From: Candidatus Levybacteria bacterium CG_4_9_14_0_2_um_filter_35_21
Lineage (GTDB): Bacteria > Patescibacteriota > Microgenomatia > Levybacterales > UBA12049
Assembly (NCBI GenBank): GCA_002788395.1
Contig: PFRF01000009.1
Coordinates: forward strand, 1-40,951
DNA length: 40,951 nucleotides
Direction: 5' to 3'
Below are positions 1-8,023 of this stretch, piece by piece (within the stretch, counting starts at the first letter, position 1; each line of letters opens with the position of its first letter). The translations under genes and the position numbers were made by a program. The notes under the pieces were generated by a model, which saw only the letters and a program-made list of their open reading frames with translations, ran no database searches and was not told where the DNA came from.

Positions 1-563
1 TTTTTTAAAGCTTTAACCACCATTTCCTGCTCTATGCAAAAATCGTTTGCCTTTAAATCCAAATCTTTTACCGATGATTTTTTAACTGCCCTAAAACTAT
101 AAAGGATGTCGGATAAACCGGTTTTAAACCTTTTATTAACCATATAGGCTAAAAAGTCCGCTCCTCCGGAACGCAAAATTCCGGTAAAACTCATGTTAAG
201 ATCAAAACTTCCGCCGGTTCTGCGTGACCCAATTACAATATCCGCCTTACCTCCAAGAATTGGCAAGACAAGCTTTGGAATGTCGGAAGCTCTGTGAGAC
301 CCATCTGCATCAAAAAGGACAACGATTTCGTTTTTTGCTTTTTTAAGCCCTAATTTGACCGCATCCCCTCTGCCAAGTTTGTGGTCTAAAATAAATTTTG
401 CCTGATTTTCCAAAGCAATTTTCTTACTGCCATCATTTGAATGACCATCCACGATAATAATCTCATCTGCGTATTTTTTTATTGATTTTAAAATTCCTGC
501 AAGCCCCTCTGCTTCGTTTTTTGCAGGTATGACAATACTAACCTTTGATTTGTTATATAACAT
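1..563 (-). CDS. Family 2 glycosyltransferase, N-terminal part (3' end outside window)
   Basis: Read from an ATG at 563 towards base 1 with no stop, so the C-terminus lies beyond the window. The first residues (MLYNKSKVSIVIPAKNEAEG) are the classic start of a GT-A glycosyltransferase 2 domain. A DxD-type metal and nucleotide-sugar motif appears as FDADGS, followed by a GSRRTGGSF segment, as in polyprenol-phosphate mannosyl- or glucosyltransferases. Such enzymes load sugars onto lipid carriers at the inner face of the membrane for surface glycans or glycoproteins. No membrane segment is visible in the part present, so the exact class (DPM1-like, or one with a C-terminal GtrA-like region) cannot be told. 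It is separated from rpsJ by more than 500 noncoding bases and is its own transcription unit. No convincing Shine-Dalgarno precedes the ATG. Confidence 0.85.
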   Translation of the reverse strand, partial: MLYNKSKVSIVIPAKNEAEGLAGILKSIKKYADEIIIVDGHSNDGSKKIALENQAKFILDHKLGRGDAVKLGLKKAKNEIVVLFDADGSHRASDIPKLVLPILGGKADIVIGSRRTGGSFDLNMSFTGILRSGGADFLAYMVNKRFKTGLSDILYSFRAVKKSSVKDLDLKANDFCIEQEMVVKALK

Positions 564-1087
564 AGAAAATATATACCATTTAGCTTAGGTTTTGTAAAGA
601 AGACGTGAGTTTAAATGTATATGGAATCTATGTTTTTCTTTATTTTATGGATAAGCATTTAAATTTATTTTTTTATAGAAGTGGTCGAGAGGCAGTCTAA
701 TAGTTCGAACTGTTAAATTAACGTAGTTTAATGATTCAAATCATTGAACTAAGCAAAAAAAGAACGTATGTTTTTATTAAAAATGGAGAATCTATTAGAT
801 ATTGATTTTGATACTCATAGTAAAAATCACGCTATAATTGCTATTTCCAAATAGCGTGATTTTGAGGAAAAATTTTTGGTTCAATGCCCATAACATTATT
901 TAATTTTCCTTATACTCTACATATCTCAGCGATCTTTTCATCTGTTATATTCAAAAAGGGTTTTTATTCTTTCTTGTTGATGTTATATCGAATCCCAAAT
1001 TTTTTTTAAATTGTCTAGGATTTTCTGTCATAATAACATTAATATTATGTCACAGTATAAGATTATAAAAATTACAATATGAGGATT
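564..1087. other. Long intergenic region between glycosyltransferase and rpsJ
   Basis: About 520 bases with no credible ORF. It holds the strong inverted repeat at 823-863, annotated as a terminator, and a tRNA-like but unfoldable stretch near 678-760, including an imperfect 9-bp hairpin around 733-756. Nothing else recognisable is seen between 870 and 1087, which is simply AT-rich. Confidence 0.6.
823..863 (-). terminator. Terminator hairpin after the str-type cluster
   Basis: Perfect 13-bp inverted repeat: AAAATCACGCTAT (823-835) and ATAGCGTGATTTT (851-863) with a 15-nt loop. Read on the minus strand, the stem runs into TTTTTA, as expected for an intrinsic terminator about 225 nt downstream of the rpsJ stop. 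It is nearly symmetric and could also work on the plus strand. An inner alternative hairpin (GCTATTT-CC-AAATAGC, 840-855) overlaps it. Confidence 0.6.
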
Positions 1088-1396
1088 TTAGATTCTGATT
1101 TCGATGTTGACACCCGCTGGGAGTTCCAGATGAGTTAGGGAATCAATGGTTTTATCGGTTGGCTTTAAAATATCAATTAATCTTTTGTGAGTTTTAATTT
1201 GAAAATGATCTCTCGCATTTTTATCTACAAAAGGTGATTTGTTAACCGCAAACACCGATCTTTTACTTGGAAGGGGGATTGGACCCACAACTTTAGCTCC
1301 GGTCCTAATGGCCGTATCTAAAATTTGTTGACACGTAGAGTCGATTACCCTTGCATCATAACTTTTTAAACGTACTCTTATTCTTCCCTTTGGCAT
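1088..1396 (-). CDS. rpsJ: 30S ribosomal protein S10
   Basis: A 102-residue protein of the normal length for S10, starting [15 protein letters not shown] and containing the conserved [10 protein letters not shown] and the [14 protein letters not shown]-type loop. S10 sits in the 30S head and also acts as NusE in transcription antitermination. It lies 24 nt downstream of tuf on the same strand, the usual tuf-rpsJ order. Normally rpsJ opens the S10 cluster (rplC, rplD and so on). Here it is followed by a long gap with a terminator and then an unrelated glycosyltransferase, so S10 is uncoupled from the rest of that cluster. Confidence 0.97.
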   Translation of the reverse strand: MPKGRIRVRLKSYDARVIDSTCQQILDTAIRTGAKVVGPIPLPSKRSVFAVNKSPFVDKNARDHFQIKTHKRLIDILKPTDKTIDSLTHLELPAGVNIEIRI

Positions 1397-1420
1397 TTAA
1401 TTAAGTAGTTAGTAAGTGGA

Positions 1421-2602
1421 TTAAGCAATTATTTTAGTAATTACTCCTGCCCCAACTGTTTTTCCGCCTTCACGGATAGCAAATCTTAAACCTTCCTCTA
1501 GGGCAATTGGGGAAATAAGTTTTGCTGTCATTTTCGTACTGTCTCCCGGCATTACCATTTCCACTCCTTGTGGAAGGGTAACTTCTCCCGTTACATCTGT
1601 TGTTCTAATATAAAATTGTGGTCTATAACCATTAAAAAAGGGTGTGTGTCTTCCACCTTCTTCTTTAGCTAGGACATAAATTTCTGCTTCGAATTCCTTG
1701 TGAGGCGTAATTGATCCCGGTTTTGCAATAACTTGTCCACGCTCTACATCTGCCTTTTCAATTCCTCGAAGCAAAAGACCGACATTATCTCCTGCCTGAC
1801 CATCCTCAAGCTGCTTTCTAAACATCTCAACTCCTGTGACTACGGTTGATTTTGTAGCTTTAATTCCGACGATTTCGAGTGTTTCATTTATCTTAACCTT
1901 GCCTCTTTCAATTCTTCCGGTTACAACTGTTCCTCTACCTTTAATGGAAAATACGTCTTCAACAGGCATAAGGAATGGTTTTTCAATATCTCTTACTGGG
2001 GTTGGGATATATTCATCAACTTTTGCCATTAAATCCAGAATCGCTTTTTCACTTGTAGCTTCTCCCTCCAACGCTTTAAGAGCAGATCCACGGATAATTG
2101 GTACAGTTTCTCCCGGATATTTATATTTTGTGAGAAGTTCTCTAACTTCCATTTCCACTAAGTCCAAAAGCTCTTCGTCTTGAACCATATCGCATTTGTT
2201 AAGAAAAACTACGATTGCCGGTACTCCAACCTGATATGCCAAAAGAATGTGCTCTCTTGTTTGTGGCATTGGACCGTCCGGAGCCGAAACAACCAAAATT
2301 GCTCCGTCCATTTGGGCTGCTCCTGTAATCATATTTTTAATGTAATCTGCGTGTCCTGGAGCATCTATATGAGCATAATGTCTTTTTTCTGTTTCGTATT
2401 CAATGTGGGAGATGTTAATCGTTACTCCTCTTGCTTTTTCTTCTGGAGCGTTGTCTATATCTTCATATTTCATTGCTTTTGCTCCACCCGTTTTTGACAA
2501 AACGGTAGCAATAGCTGCAGTTAAAGTAGTCTTACCATGATCTACGTGACCGATGGTTCCGATGTTTACATGTGGTTTAGTTCTCTGAAATGTATCTGCC
2601 AT
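1421..2602 (-). CDS. tuf: Translation elongation factor Tu
   Basis: A 393-residue EF-Tu when started at the ATG at 2602 ([13 protein letters not shown]). An upstream in-frame TTG at 2620 would add MFFFEF, which is not family-like. The GTPase motifs are visible: GHVDHGKT (about 18-25), [12 protein letters not shown] and a GSALKALEG (SAL-type) motif, followed by domains 2 and 3 ([13 protein letters not shown], the [13 protein letters not shown] tRNA-binding segment). It delivers aminoacyl-tRNA to the ribosome. It has its own good promoter (2642-2670) and a short leader with a long U tract, and is probably cotranscribed with rpsJ. Confidence 0.98.
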   Translation of the reverse strand: MADTFQRTKPHVNIGTIGHVDHGKTTLTAAIATVLSKTGGAKAMKYEDIDNAPEEKARGVTINISHIEYETEKRHYAHIDAPGHADYIKNMITGAAQMDGAILVVSAPDGPMPQTREHILLAYQVGVPAIVVFLNKCDMVQDEELLDLVEMEVRELLTKYKYPGETVPIIRGSALKALEGEATSEKAILDLMAKVDEYIPTPVRDIEKPFLMPVEDVFSIKGRGTVVTGRIERGKVKINETLEIVGIKATKSTVVTGVEMFRKQLEDGQAGDNVGLLLRGIEKADVERGQVIAKPGSITPHKEFEAEIYVLAKEEGGRHTPFFNGYRPQFYIRTTDVTGEVTLPQGVEMVMPGDSTKMTAKLISPIALEEGLRFAIREGGKTVGAGVITKIIA

Positions 2603-2641
2603 AAACTCAAAAAAAAACAACCCGCTTTAAAGGTTAAATAT

Positions 2642-2670
2642 AATATACAATACTTTTATTCTCCCGTCAA
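2642..2670 (-). promoter_or_regulatory. Sigma70-type promoter of tuf-rpsJ
   Basis: On the minus strand, TTGACG (2670-2665), a 17-nt spacer and TATATT (2647-2642). Predicted transcription start is near 2635, giving a leader of about 33 nt. The leader contains a weak AACC/GGTT hairpin and then about ten U residues just before the start codon. Confidence 0.65.
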
Positions 2671-2684
2671 GAGGGAAAATACAA

Positions 2685-3068
2685 TTATTTTTTAAATTCT
2701 TTTACTTCGCCCAAATTAACTTTATCTATATCTATTGATCTAATTAGAAACGCAAAATTAGAATACAACCCCTCTTCGTTGGGAATGATATTAAAATCCG
2801 TAGCTTCAACGGGAATCTGAACTAATTCTTCTTCTATCTCAGCTTCTACAACAAACCAAACTCCGGATATTTCTTGACCTAGGTATGGAAATGGTCCCGG
2901 CTCTGAAACTGCTGTAACCTCAGGCACTTTCTTACCGTCATAGAAAGGGATATATTTTTGACCAATTTTTATTTCCGACAACTTCGTTATCTGAAAGGGC
3001 GTAAATATTTTTCTTCTTCTAGAAAAACCATCTTTATCTGCAAAATTTGCTTTAACTATCTCTCCCAT
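2685..3068 (-). CDS. Conserved hypothetical protein, 127 residues
   Basis: Not recognised. It begins MGEIVKANFADKDGFSRRRK; an earlier in-frame start at 3158 would overlap the 40-residue membrane ORF and give an unlikely cysteine-rich extension, so 3068 is preferred. It is soluble and mixed in charge, with a GQKYIPFYDGKKVPEV segment and a C-terminal half rich in beta-prone, acidic stretches (EAEIEEELVQIPVEA). Its start lies 2 nt after the stop of the small membrane protein, with an AGGAAAG sequence about 14 nt upstream, so the two are almost certainly translated from one mRNA. No enzyme motif is seen. Confidence 0.6.
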   Translation of the reverse strand: MGEIVKANFADKDGFSRRRKIFTPFQITKLSEIKIGQKYIPFYDGKKVPEVTAVSEPGPFPYLGQEISGVWFVVEAEIEEELVQIPVEATDFNIIPNEEGLYSNFAFLIRSIDIDKVNLGEVKEFKK

Positions 3069-3070
3069 AT

Positions 3071-3193
3071 TTAAAAGAATCTCTTTCCTGTTAATAAGAC
3101 TAAAACTACTGCAACCGCAATTCCAAAACCGGCAATCGAAAATCCAATTCCCAGCCACACAAAAAATTGAGAATAATCAAAATTCTTCTTCAT
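3071..3193 (-). CDS. Small membrane protein, 40 residues
   Basis: A short ORF from an ATG at 3193 to TAA at 3073-3071. It encodes a charged start (MKKNFDYSQ), one glycine- and alanine-rich hydrophobic helix of about 24 residues (from FFVWLGIGFSIAGFG onward to LVLLTG) and a basic end (GKRFF). This has the shape of a single-span inner-membrane miniprotein. The stop is 2 nt before the next gene's ATG, which supports a real two-gene unit. GGAG sits only one base before the ATG, too close for an ideal ribosome site. Confidence 0.5.
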   Translation of the reverse strand: MKKNFDYSQFFVWLGIGFSIAGFGIAVAVVLVLLTGKRFF

Positions 3194-3262
3194 GCTCCAA
3201 GAATCTCAAATGAGAGTTAAAAAGTCAATTTAAACTTTAACTATACAATTAACTTAAAAAAA

Positions 3263-4111
3263 TTAAATTTGCATCTCTTCCAAATCCGGAGGTGGAGGAT
3301 CATACATAAGAGGATCAATCCAAACTAAACTTCCATCATTTTTTTCAATGAGATTGATAGGTTTAATACTTCTATACCCATCTACCCCTATATTATCCCA
3401 CAGGGAATTTTTTAGAGAATTCTGTTCGTCGATATATGTCTTTACCATGTCTAAAGCTGCCAAAGTCCTCACTTTGATTTTTCCGGAATTAGGACGATCA
3501 CCCTCCTCAAACTTAACACCACACACCTGTCCTGTGGCGAATAAAAAAGTAGGCATAAAAATTCCTAATTTTGCAAGATTATCCCCTAAATCATAATCTA
3601 TTGCTTGAACCTGCAACATCTCGTTAAAATATGGCTGAACAACAGGAGGTCCAAAGTCATCCATTAGTTCAGTTTGGATTTTTTTTACTACAATTTTTTT
3701 TCTTCCTGTCTCGAGAACAAAAATTTTAGACTGGTTCCCATCTTTTTCATAGCGCCTTTTAAGATATTTCTGTCCTCCCAAATCAGAGGATACTGCTTTA
3801 CCCTTACTTCCTTTTTTATCTGATATTTCATTATCTATTATTACCTGTTCCATTGCTCTAAGAATTCCTTTGTTTACATGCAAAAAATCTTCCCCTTCTC
3901 CGGAAATAAGGACTGCTGCTTTAACCGAATCTCCTTCCCTATCTAAATAGGCTAGTCCATTCCCGGAGCTAATTACTCTATTCCCAAATCTATCTCTTGG
4001 ATAACCATCGGATAAATCCACGGGAGAAAAATGCTTTATAGAAGCATTCGTGTCTCTGAAAAGTTCAAAATGAACAGACCTCCTGGATAATCGCGTTTCG
4101 GGAGTTAACAT
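3263..4111 (-). CDS. Unknown protein, 282 residues, possibly a divergent kinase-like fold
   Basis: Not recognised by family. Two segments resemble an aminoglycoside-phosphotransferase/protein-kinase fold: a beta-strand lysine pair (RKKIVVKKIQ, about 138-147) followed by an acidic helix region with NEMLQVQAIDYD, and near the C-terminus NLIEKNDGSLVWIDPLMY, which looks like the strand pair before a DFG-like aspartate. No HxD catalytic loop is clear, so this is only a suggestion. It ends in a proline stretch (DPPPPDLEEMQI). It stands alone between the MFS gene and the small membrane pair, with a TATAAT 8 nt before its ATG. Confidence 0.55.
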   Translation of the reverse strand: MLTPETRLSRRSVHFELFRDTNASIKHFSPVDLSDGYPRDRFGNRVISSGNGLAYLDREGDSVKAAVLISGEGEDFLHVNKGILRAMEQVIIDNEISDKKGSKGKAVSSDLGGQKYLKRRYEKDGNQSKIFVLETGRKKIVVKKIQTELMDDFGPPVVQPYFNEMLQVQAIDYDLGDNLAKLGIFMPTFLFATGQVCGVKFEEGDRPNSGKIKVRTLAALDMVKTYIDEQNSLKNSLWDNIGVDGYRSIKPINLIEKNDGSLVWIDPLMYDPPPPDLEEMQI

Positions 4112-4119
4112 AAGCGCAT

Positions 4120-4125
4120 ATTATA
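4120..4125 (-). promoter_or_regulatory. -10 element directly upstream of the 282-residue gene
   Basis: TATAAT on the minus strand with 8 nt between it and the ATG at 4111, so the transcript would begin at or within a couple of bases of the start codon. Confidence 0.45.
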
Positions 4126-4155
4126 AATTAAATTACTACCTATTGCAAAAACAAA

Positions 4156-5319
4156 TTAGATCTTTTTTATTAACTTTCCATAAGAAAGGATTAAAAATGC
4201 CAGAACAGCCATTATGGAACCATAATAAAAAGTTGCCGAAGGATTAAATTGGCTCCAGATTAATCCTCCTACAAAAGAAGCAAAAAACGCACAAATTGCC
4301 GTTCCCATCTGGTATAAGCCAAAATAAGTTCCTGATTCTTTTTCTGTGACAAATTCCGAGATATATGCCTTAGAAATTCCATCTGTAAAAGCAATGTAAA
4401 TCCCGTAAATCGGAAAAAGTGCCCAAATGAAAACCGGACTTTTAATAATTCCAAACCCAAAATAAACGGCGGCAAAAACCAAAAGTCCGATTGCAAAAAC
4501 TTTTCTTGCTCCAATTTTGTCTGCAAGAGATCCGGCCGGTGTAGAAAAAATTGTTTGCGAAAGATTATATAAAACATATGTTAAGGTAACTAAAATTGTG
4601 GTTAACCCTAAATTCTGGGCGCGCAAAATTAAAAATGCGTCCGAACTATTTCCCAAAGCAAAAATCAAGCTAACGATTAGAAAAAATTTGTATTTTGGAT
4701 TTAAATTTTTCCATTTAAAACTAAATTTAAATTTTTCATCCTCTTCTTTTTTCTTTTCGCGAACAAATAGTATTAAAAGCAAAACTCCAATTGCGGAAGG
4801 GATAAAGGCAATAAAAAATACGGATCTGATATTTTCTTTAAATGAATAAAGAAGAATTAATGCCAAAAGTGGTCCTAAAACCGCTCCTAAGGAATCAAAT
4901 GTCCGATGAAAACCAAATATATAGCCTTTATTTTGGGGCGTTGCATTCTGAAGCAAAAGTGAATCCCTGGCAGATGTTCTAACTCCTTTTCCAAGTCTAT
5001 CTATAAACCTGGCAAATAGAACAAACGGCCATGAATAGGCAAGTCCAATTAGAAGTTTCGAGATTGACCCCAATCCATATCCCAAAACAACAAACGGTTT
5101 TCTTTTTTGGATTTTATCCGAAAAATAACCTGAGATAAATTTCATTATACTTGCGGTAGCTTCGGCAAATCCTTCGATCAAACCGATTATAGAAACAGGA
5201 ACATAAAGAACAGATGTGAGAAAAATCGGCACAATGGGGTAAATCATTTCCGAGGCGATATCGTTAAAAAAACTAACAACTCCTAAAATCCAAACATTTT
5301 TGGGAATTTTCTTAGACAT
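4156..5319 (-). CDS. Major facilitator superfamily transporter
   Basis: A 387-residue polytopic membrane protein with about 12 hydrophobic segments and the MFS cytoplasmic loop signature between helices 2 and 3 (GYFSDKIQKRKPFV) and its repeat in the second half (GSLADKIGARKVFA). The N-terminus (FFNDIASEMIYPIVPIFL) is typical of a broad group of bacterial MFS proteins annotated as drug or anion transporters; the substrate cannot be inferred. It overlaps the end of the zinc-ribbon gene by 8 bp. A strong Shine-Dalgarno, AAAGGAGAG, lies inside that gene and fixes the start at 5319. Confidence 0.88.
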   Translation of the reverse strand: MSKKIPKNVWILGVVSFFNDIASEMIYPIVPIFLTSVLYVPVSIIGLIEGFAEATASIMKFISGYFSDKIQKRKPFVVLGYGLGSISKLLIGLAYSWPFVLFARFIDRLGKGVRTSARDSLLLQNATPQNKGYIFGFHRTFDSLGAVLGPLLALILLYSFKENIRSVFFIAFIPSAIGVLLLILFVREKKKEEDEKFKFSFKWKNLNPKYKFFLIVSLIFALGNSSDAFLILRAQNLGLTTILVTLTYVLYNLSQTIFSTPAGSLADKIGARKVFAIGLLVFAAVYFGFGIIKSPVFIWALFPIYGIYIAFTDGISKAYISEFVTEKESGTYFGLYQMGTAICAFFASFVGGLIWSQFNPSATFYYGSIMAVLAFLILSYGKLIKKI

Positions 5320-5635
5320 CGTACTCTCCTTTAGAAATTTTCTTAGTTAAAGTTCCGGGAATTAAATTAAAAGCTTTTCTCTTTTCTTTTTCATAAATGC
5401 TCAAATTGCCGATTAAGCTTGAACATTTTAAGCAGACTAATAATTTTGAGCTAATTAGTTCATCCGGAGCTAAAATTCTATCCAGATAAAGTCTTTTTAA
5501 AATTCCTGGTCCGTCTTTTTGATAAAGAAGAAGATGATTTTTACACTTTGTGCAATAAAGATCTAAGAAATGTGAGGTTCCTCCTCTTGTCTTTCTATAT
5601 TTATCTCTTTTAAATTTAAATTTTTTAATTTCCAT
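5312..5635 (-). CDS. Zinc-ribbon protein, 107 residues, function unknown
   Basis: A small basic protein with two CxxC knuckles, CTKC (about 29-32) and CLKC (about 68-71), spaced as in a treble-clef or ribbon zinc site. The N-terminus is strongly basic (KKFKFKRDKYRKTRGG), suggesting nucleic-acid or phospholipid contact. The middle segment GPGILKRLYLDRI is distinctive. It is translationally coupled to the MFS gene (8-bp overlap) and starts 3 nt after the upstream 88-residue membrane protein. No known role is assigned. Confidence 0.7.
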   Translation of the reverse strand: MEIKKFKFKRDKYRKTRGGTSHFLDLYCTKCKNHLLLYQKDGPGILKRLYLDRILAPDELISSKLLVCLKCSSLIGNLSIYEKEKRKAFNLIPGTLTKKISKGEYDV

Positions 5636-5638
5636 CTA

Positions 5639-5905
5639 TTATTTCTTAACATATTTTAGCCAAAAACTCTTAATATACGGAAGGGTTAATGTGGAAAGGA
5701 AAAATCCAAATGCCGGAACAATTGCGTTAAACCAAGGTCTATCTATATTTATTGCGTTCAAATAAAAACCAATAGAAAGATATGTAAATGTAATTAGCAA
5801 GGCTTTTCTTACAAGACTTGTTTCCCATGCTTTATCTGTCTCAACTTTTTTGTTGCGGTCTTCAATATTTTTTAATCTTTTTTCTAAATCCTCAAAATTA
5901 GACAT
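5639..5905 (-). CDS. Small two-span membrane protein with N-terminal coiled coil
   Basis: 88 residues: a charged heptad-like helix at 1-30 (FEDLEKRLKNIEDRNKKVE, then a DKAWETS segment), followed by two hydrophobic helices (about 34-52 and 60-78) joined by a short NIDRPWFNA turn, and a lysine tail. Small proteins with a DKAWETS segment and two spans are widespread in bacteria, but I know of no established function. It is first in a unit with the zinc-ribbon and MFS genes (gaps of 3 nt and -8 nt). A perfect TATAAT lies 7 nt before its ATG, predicting a leaderless mRNA. Confidence 0.75.
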   Translation of the reverse strand: MSNFEDLEKRLKNIEDRNKKVETDKAWETSLVRKALLITFTYLSIGFYLNAINIDRPWFNAIVPAFGFFLSTLTLPYIKSFWLKYVKK

Positions 5906-5912
5906 CTCAGAG

Positions 5913-5918
5913 ATTATA
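5913..5918 (-). promoter_or_regulatory. -10 element predicting a leaderless transcript
   Basis: Perfect TATAAT on the minus strand with 7 nt to the ATG at 5905. No recognisable -35 hexamer at the usual spacing. Confidence 0.5.
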
Positions 5919-5926
5919 ACAAATAG

Positions 5927-6196
5927 TTATTGTTTGGGGATAGTATTGCCGATAAAAATCTTTGAAATTTTAAAAGTTTTTTTAAATTCTAAGGTATTTA
6001 TTCTTCGGATAAAAGAGAGGAGAGAAATTAATAAAAACATAATCGCTCCAAAGAATAAGGCTGTTATTAGCATCATATAAACAGATCCTGAAAACATCCA
6101 AGTTAAAGCATATACCCAAACAAAAGAAGAACTTTGCAGTATAAAAACTACAAACATCAAAACTGCGGCTATTGCAAGGAATATGTAGTGAGCCAT
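5927..6196 (-). CDS. Small membrane protein, 89 residues
   Basis: Starts at the ATG at 6196 (MAHYIFLAIAAVLMF). A longer reading from a TTG at 6226 is rejected because that codon sits in the loop of an intrinsic terminator. Two long hydrophobic helices (about 4-26 and 38-62) flank a short FVWVYALTWMF segment, then a basic tail. The layout resembles small LapA-like/DUF1049-type membrane proteins, but the similarity is too weak to name it. An AAGAAG sequence precedes the start. Confidence 0.6.
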   Translation of the reverse strand: MAHYIFLAIAAVLMFVVFILQSSSFVWVYALTWMFSGSVYMMLITALFFGAIMFLLISLLSFIRRINTLEFKKTFKISKIFIGNTIPKQ

Positions 6197-6208
6197 AGAT
6201 TTCTTCTT

Positions 6209-6233
6209 AAAAAATGAGACCGCCAAGCGGTCT
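6209..6233 (-). terminator. Intrinsic terminator after maf
   Basis: Perfect 7-bp GC-rich stem AGACCGC/GCGGTCT (6217-6233) with a 3-nt loop, followed on the minus strand by CA and six U residues (6214-6209). It lies about 90 nt after the maf stop and just before the next small membrane gene. Confidence 0.75.
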
Positions 6234-6322
6234 TAAATTTATAGCTTAATTCCATGCCTAAATACGTTTTATACATAATTTGCCAAAAAAATTTAAAATT
6301 CAATAATAAATTCGCAAAATTT

Positions 6323-6907
6323 TTAGTACCCAATTATATTAATACCAAATTCTTGTAGTTCTTTGCAAAGGGCAAAAATGGGAAGACCAACTACATTAAA
6401 GAAATCTCCTTCAACTTTCTCTATAAACATTCCTGCTTTTTCCTGAATCGCATATGCACCTGCCTTGCCCATTGGCTCTTTTGATTTTACGTATACATTT
6501 ATCTCTTTTTCCGTAAGCTCTTTAAAGAAAACTCTTGATGAAACTGATTTTGTTAAAGACTTATTTGTTTTACTATCTAAAATTGTAAAACCTGTTATAA
6601 CCGTATGTTTTTGTCCACTTAATCTTTTTAAAATTTCTTTAGCATTTTTTAAAGACTTAGGCTTACCGATTATTTTACCTTTAAATATAACTATTGAATC
6701 TGCTCCGATTATTATTGCGTCTTTGTATATTTCGGCTACTTTTTTTGCTTTTTCCCTGGAAAGGTTCCCGGCATACTTCTTTGGAAATGAAATGGAAATT
6801 AAATTTTCGTTAACATCACTTGGAACAATTTTAAACTTTAATCCGATATTTTCTAAAAGCTGCTTTCTTCGAGGTGATTTTGAAGCTAAAATAATTTGTC
6901 TTTTCAT
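6323..6907 (-). CDS. maf: Maf-family nucleoside triphosphate pyrophosphatase
   Basis: The protein from the ATG at 6907 (MKRQIILASKSPRRKQLL) is about 194 residues, the usual Maf length. Upstream in-frame starts at 6919 and 6943 add unconserved residues. Motifs visible: ASKSPRR (substrate-binding loop), the acidic GADSIV, a GKP segment and the EPMGKAGAYAIQ motif near the C-terminus. Maf proteins hydrolyse dTTP/UTP or modified nucleotides to monophosphates and can arrest septum formation when overproduced. It follows the 171-residue unknown gene by about 40 nt and is closed by the terminator at 6209-6233. Confidence 0.93.
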   Translation of the reverse strand: MKRQIILASKSPRRKQLLENIGLKFKIVPSDVNENLISISFPKKYAGNLSREKAKKVAEIYKDAIIIGADSIVIFKGKIIGKPKSLKNAKEILKRLSGQKHTVITGFTILDSKTNKSLTKSVSSRVFFKELTEKEINVYVKSKEPMGKAGAYAIQEKAGMFIEKVEGDFFNVVGLPIFALCKELQEFGINIIGY

Positions 6908-6946
6908 TTTAAAAATCATAAAAGTCAAATACTTGGATATCAAATG

Positions 6947-7462
6947 CTAGAGAGAATTTTTTACTATTTTTACAAAAGAATTTAGAACATCTTTTTTTGA
7001 CTTTGAGCCAAATTTTAGTACAGTCAGTTCATCTTTTTCTACTCCGTCAGGCAGTTCCTCGCCTATTAAAAGTGCTTTTAATAAAGATTGTGTTATGGGA
7101 ATTGAATCGGAATTTATAGAGCTATAAAACAAACCATATTCGCGTCTTCCCTCAAAATCATGGAGTCCATAAGTTATTGCGGGATTATTTTCATCGTCTA
7201 GCCCAATCGTTCTGTTAGAAACATTATCTTCATGGGTTAAAAAGGGCAAGACGGAAGATGACAATGCCTTAATAAACATCAGAAGAGTTTTTGATTGAAT
7301 TAAAGGATCTTCATCAATTGTCTCCGCATTTATATCCTTATCTAGTATGTTTTCGGAAATCAATAATTGTCTCCGAGCTTCCAAAGAAACGCTTTTAAAA
7401 TCTGTGCCAAAATTATTTTCCTTTTTCCAATCGTAAATTTTTGATACTAATAATTCTTGCAT
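6947..7462 (-). CDS. Unknown soluble protein, 171 residues
   Basis: No family recognised. It is mostly helical and acidic in the first half (SLEARRQLLISENILDKD) and has a central region with HDFEGRREYGLFYSSINS. There is no signal peptide, membrane segment or metal motif. It is 24 nt downstream of the zincin-like gene and upstream of maf on the same strand, so these three probably form one unit downstream of fusA. No clear Shine-Dalgarno. Confidence 0.55.
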   Translation of the reverse strand: MQELLVSKIYDWKKENNFGTDFKSVSLEARRQLLISENILDKDINAETIDEDPLIQSKTLLMFIKALSSSVLPFLTHEDNVSNRTIGLDDENNPAITYGLHDFEGRREYGLFYSSINSDSIPITQSLLKALLIGEELPDGVEKDELTVLKFGSKSKKDVLNSFVKIVKNSL

Positions 7463-7486
7463 ATTTTTGAAGATTTAATTGACAAC

Positions 7487-7999
7487 TTATTTCTGAGTAA
7501 ACTTTATTCTTTCGGCAAGTATCAAAGCCCGCTCAATATTAGAAAGGTGAGTATTAACCGCAATTTGAGCTCGCTTCATTTCTTTTAAATCGTGCTTCGT
7601 TATCTCCGGTCTTACAAAAAGATGAGTCATTTGCGACACTGTTAGAGGAAATAATCGCGCGGCAAATCTTGCAACATGTGCTGTTTCGTGAGTTATGGCT
7701 GCATTTAATACTTCTTTACTTACTTGAATACCATCTTTTTTTTGTTCAGTTAGATAATCCCTCCAATGATGCCAGACTACCGGACCATCAATTGCAAAAT
7801 TTTCTTCTACTAATGCTATTTCATTTCCAAACTTTTGCATCCACTCTGTTTCATACCCTGGTTCTGAAATTCTTTTTAAAAATCCTGTTACTTCCCTTGT
7901 AATTGCATCATCTGAAACTGGACAAAAGATAATCCTTTCTAAAGGTTTTTGTACTGCTTCATTTAACGATACTTGTGCTGATCTTTCTGTATTATTCAT
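7487..7999 (-). CDS. Zincin-like protein with HExxH motif
   Basis: A 170-residue protein whose clearest feature is AAITHETAHVARFAARLF (about 100-117), an HExxH zinc-binding motif in a helix, as in many small metallopeptidases. A third ligand cannot be assigned with confidence; acidic residues after the motif (E134 or E142 region) are possible. A tryptophan- and histidine-rich VVWHHWRDYL segment lies before the motif. There is no signal peptide, so it would act in the cytoplasm. It follows fusA by 24 nt. HETAH could be coincidental in an unrelated fold, and the peptidase role is inference. Confidence 0.55.
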   Translation of the reverse strand: MNNTERSAQVSLNEAVQKPLERIIFCPVSDDAITREVTGFLKRISEPGYETEWMQKFGNEIALVEENFAIDGPVVWHHWRDYLTEQKKDGIQVSKEVLNAAITHETAHVARFAARLFPLTVSQMTHLFVRPEITKHDLKEMKRAQIAVNTHLSNIERALILAERIKFTQK

Positions 8000-8023
8000 A
8001 ATTTTTTTGTTTCCGGAGGAACC

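Noticed and set aside
678-760. tRNA-like stretch (AAGTGGTCGAGAGGC followed by a TTCAAAT-type loop)
   Set aside because: The D-stem lacks a complementary half, the T-arm closing pair is A-C, and no acceptor stem or CCA-compatible end pairs. It may be a decayed tRNA, but it cannot be supported as a gene.
2603-2620. TTG start extending EF-Tu by six residues
   Set aside because: The added phenylalanine run comes from the leader U tract and is not family-like; the ATG at 2602 gives the standard N-terminus.
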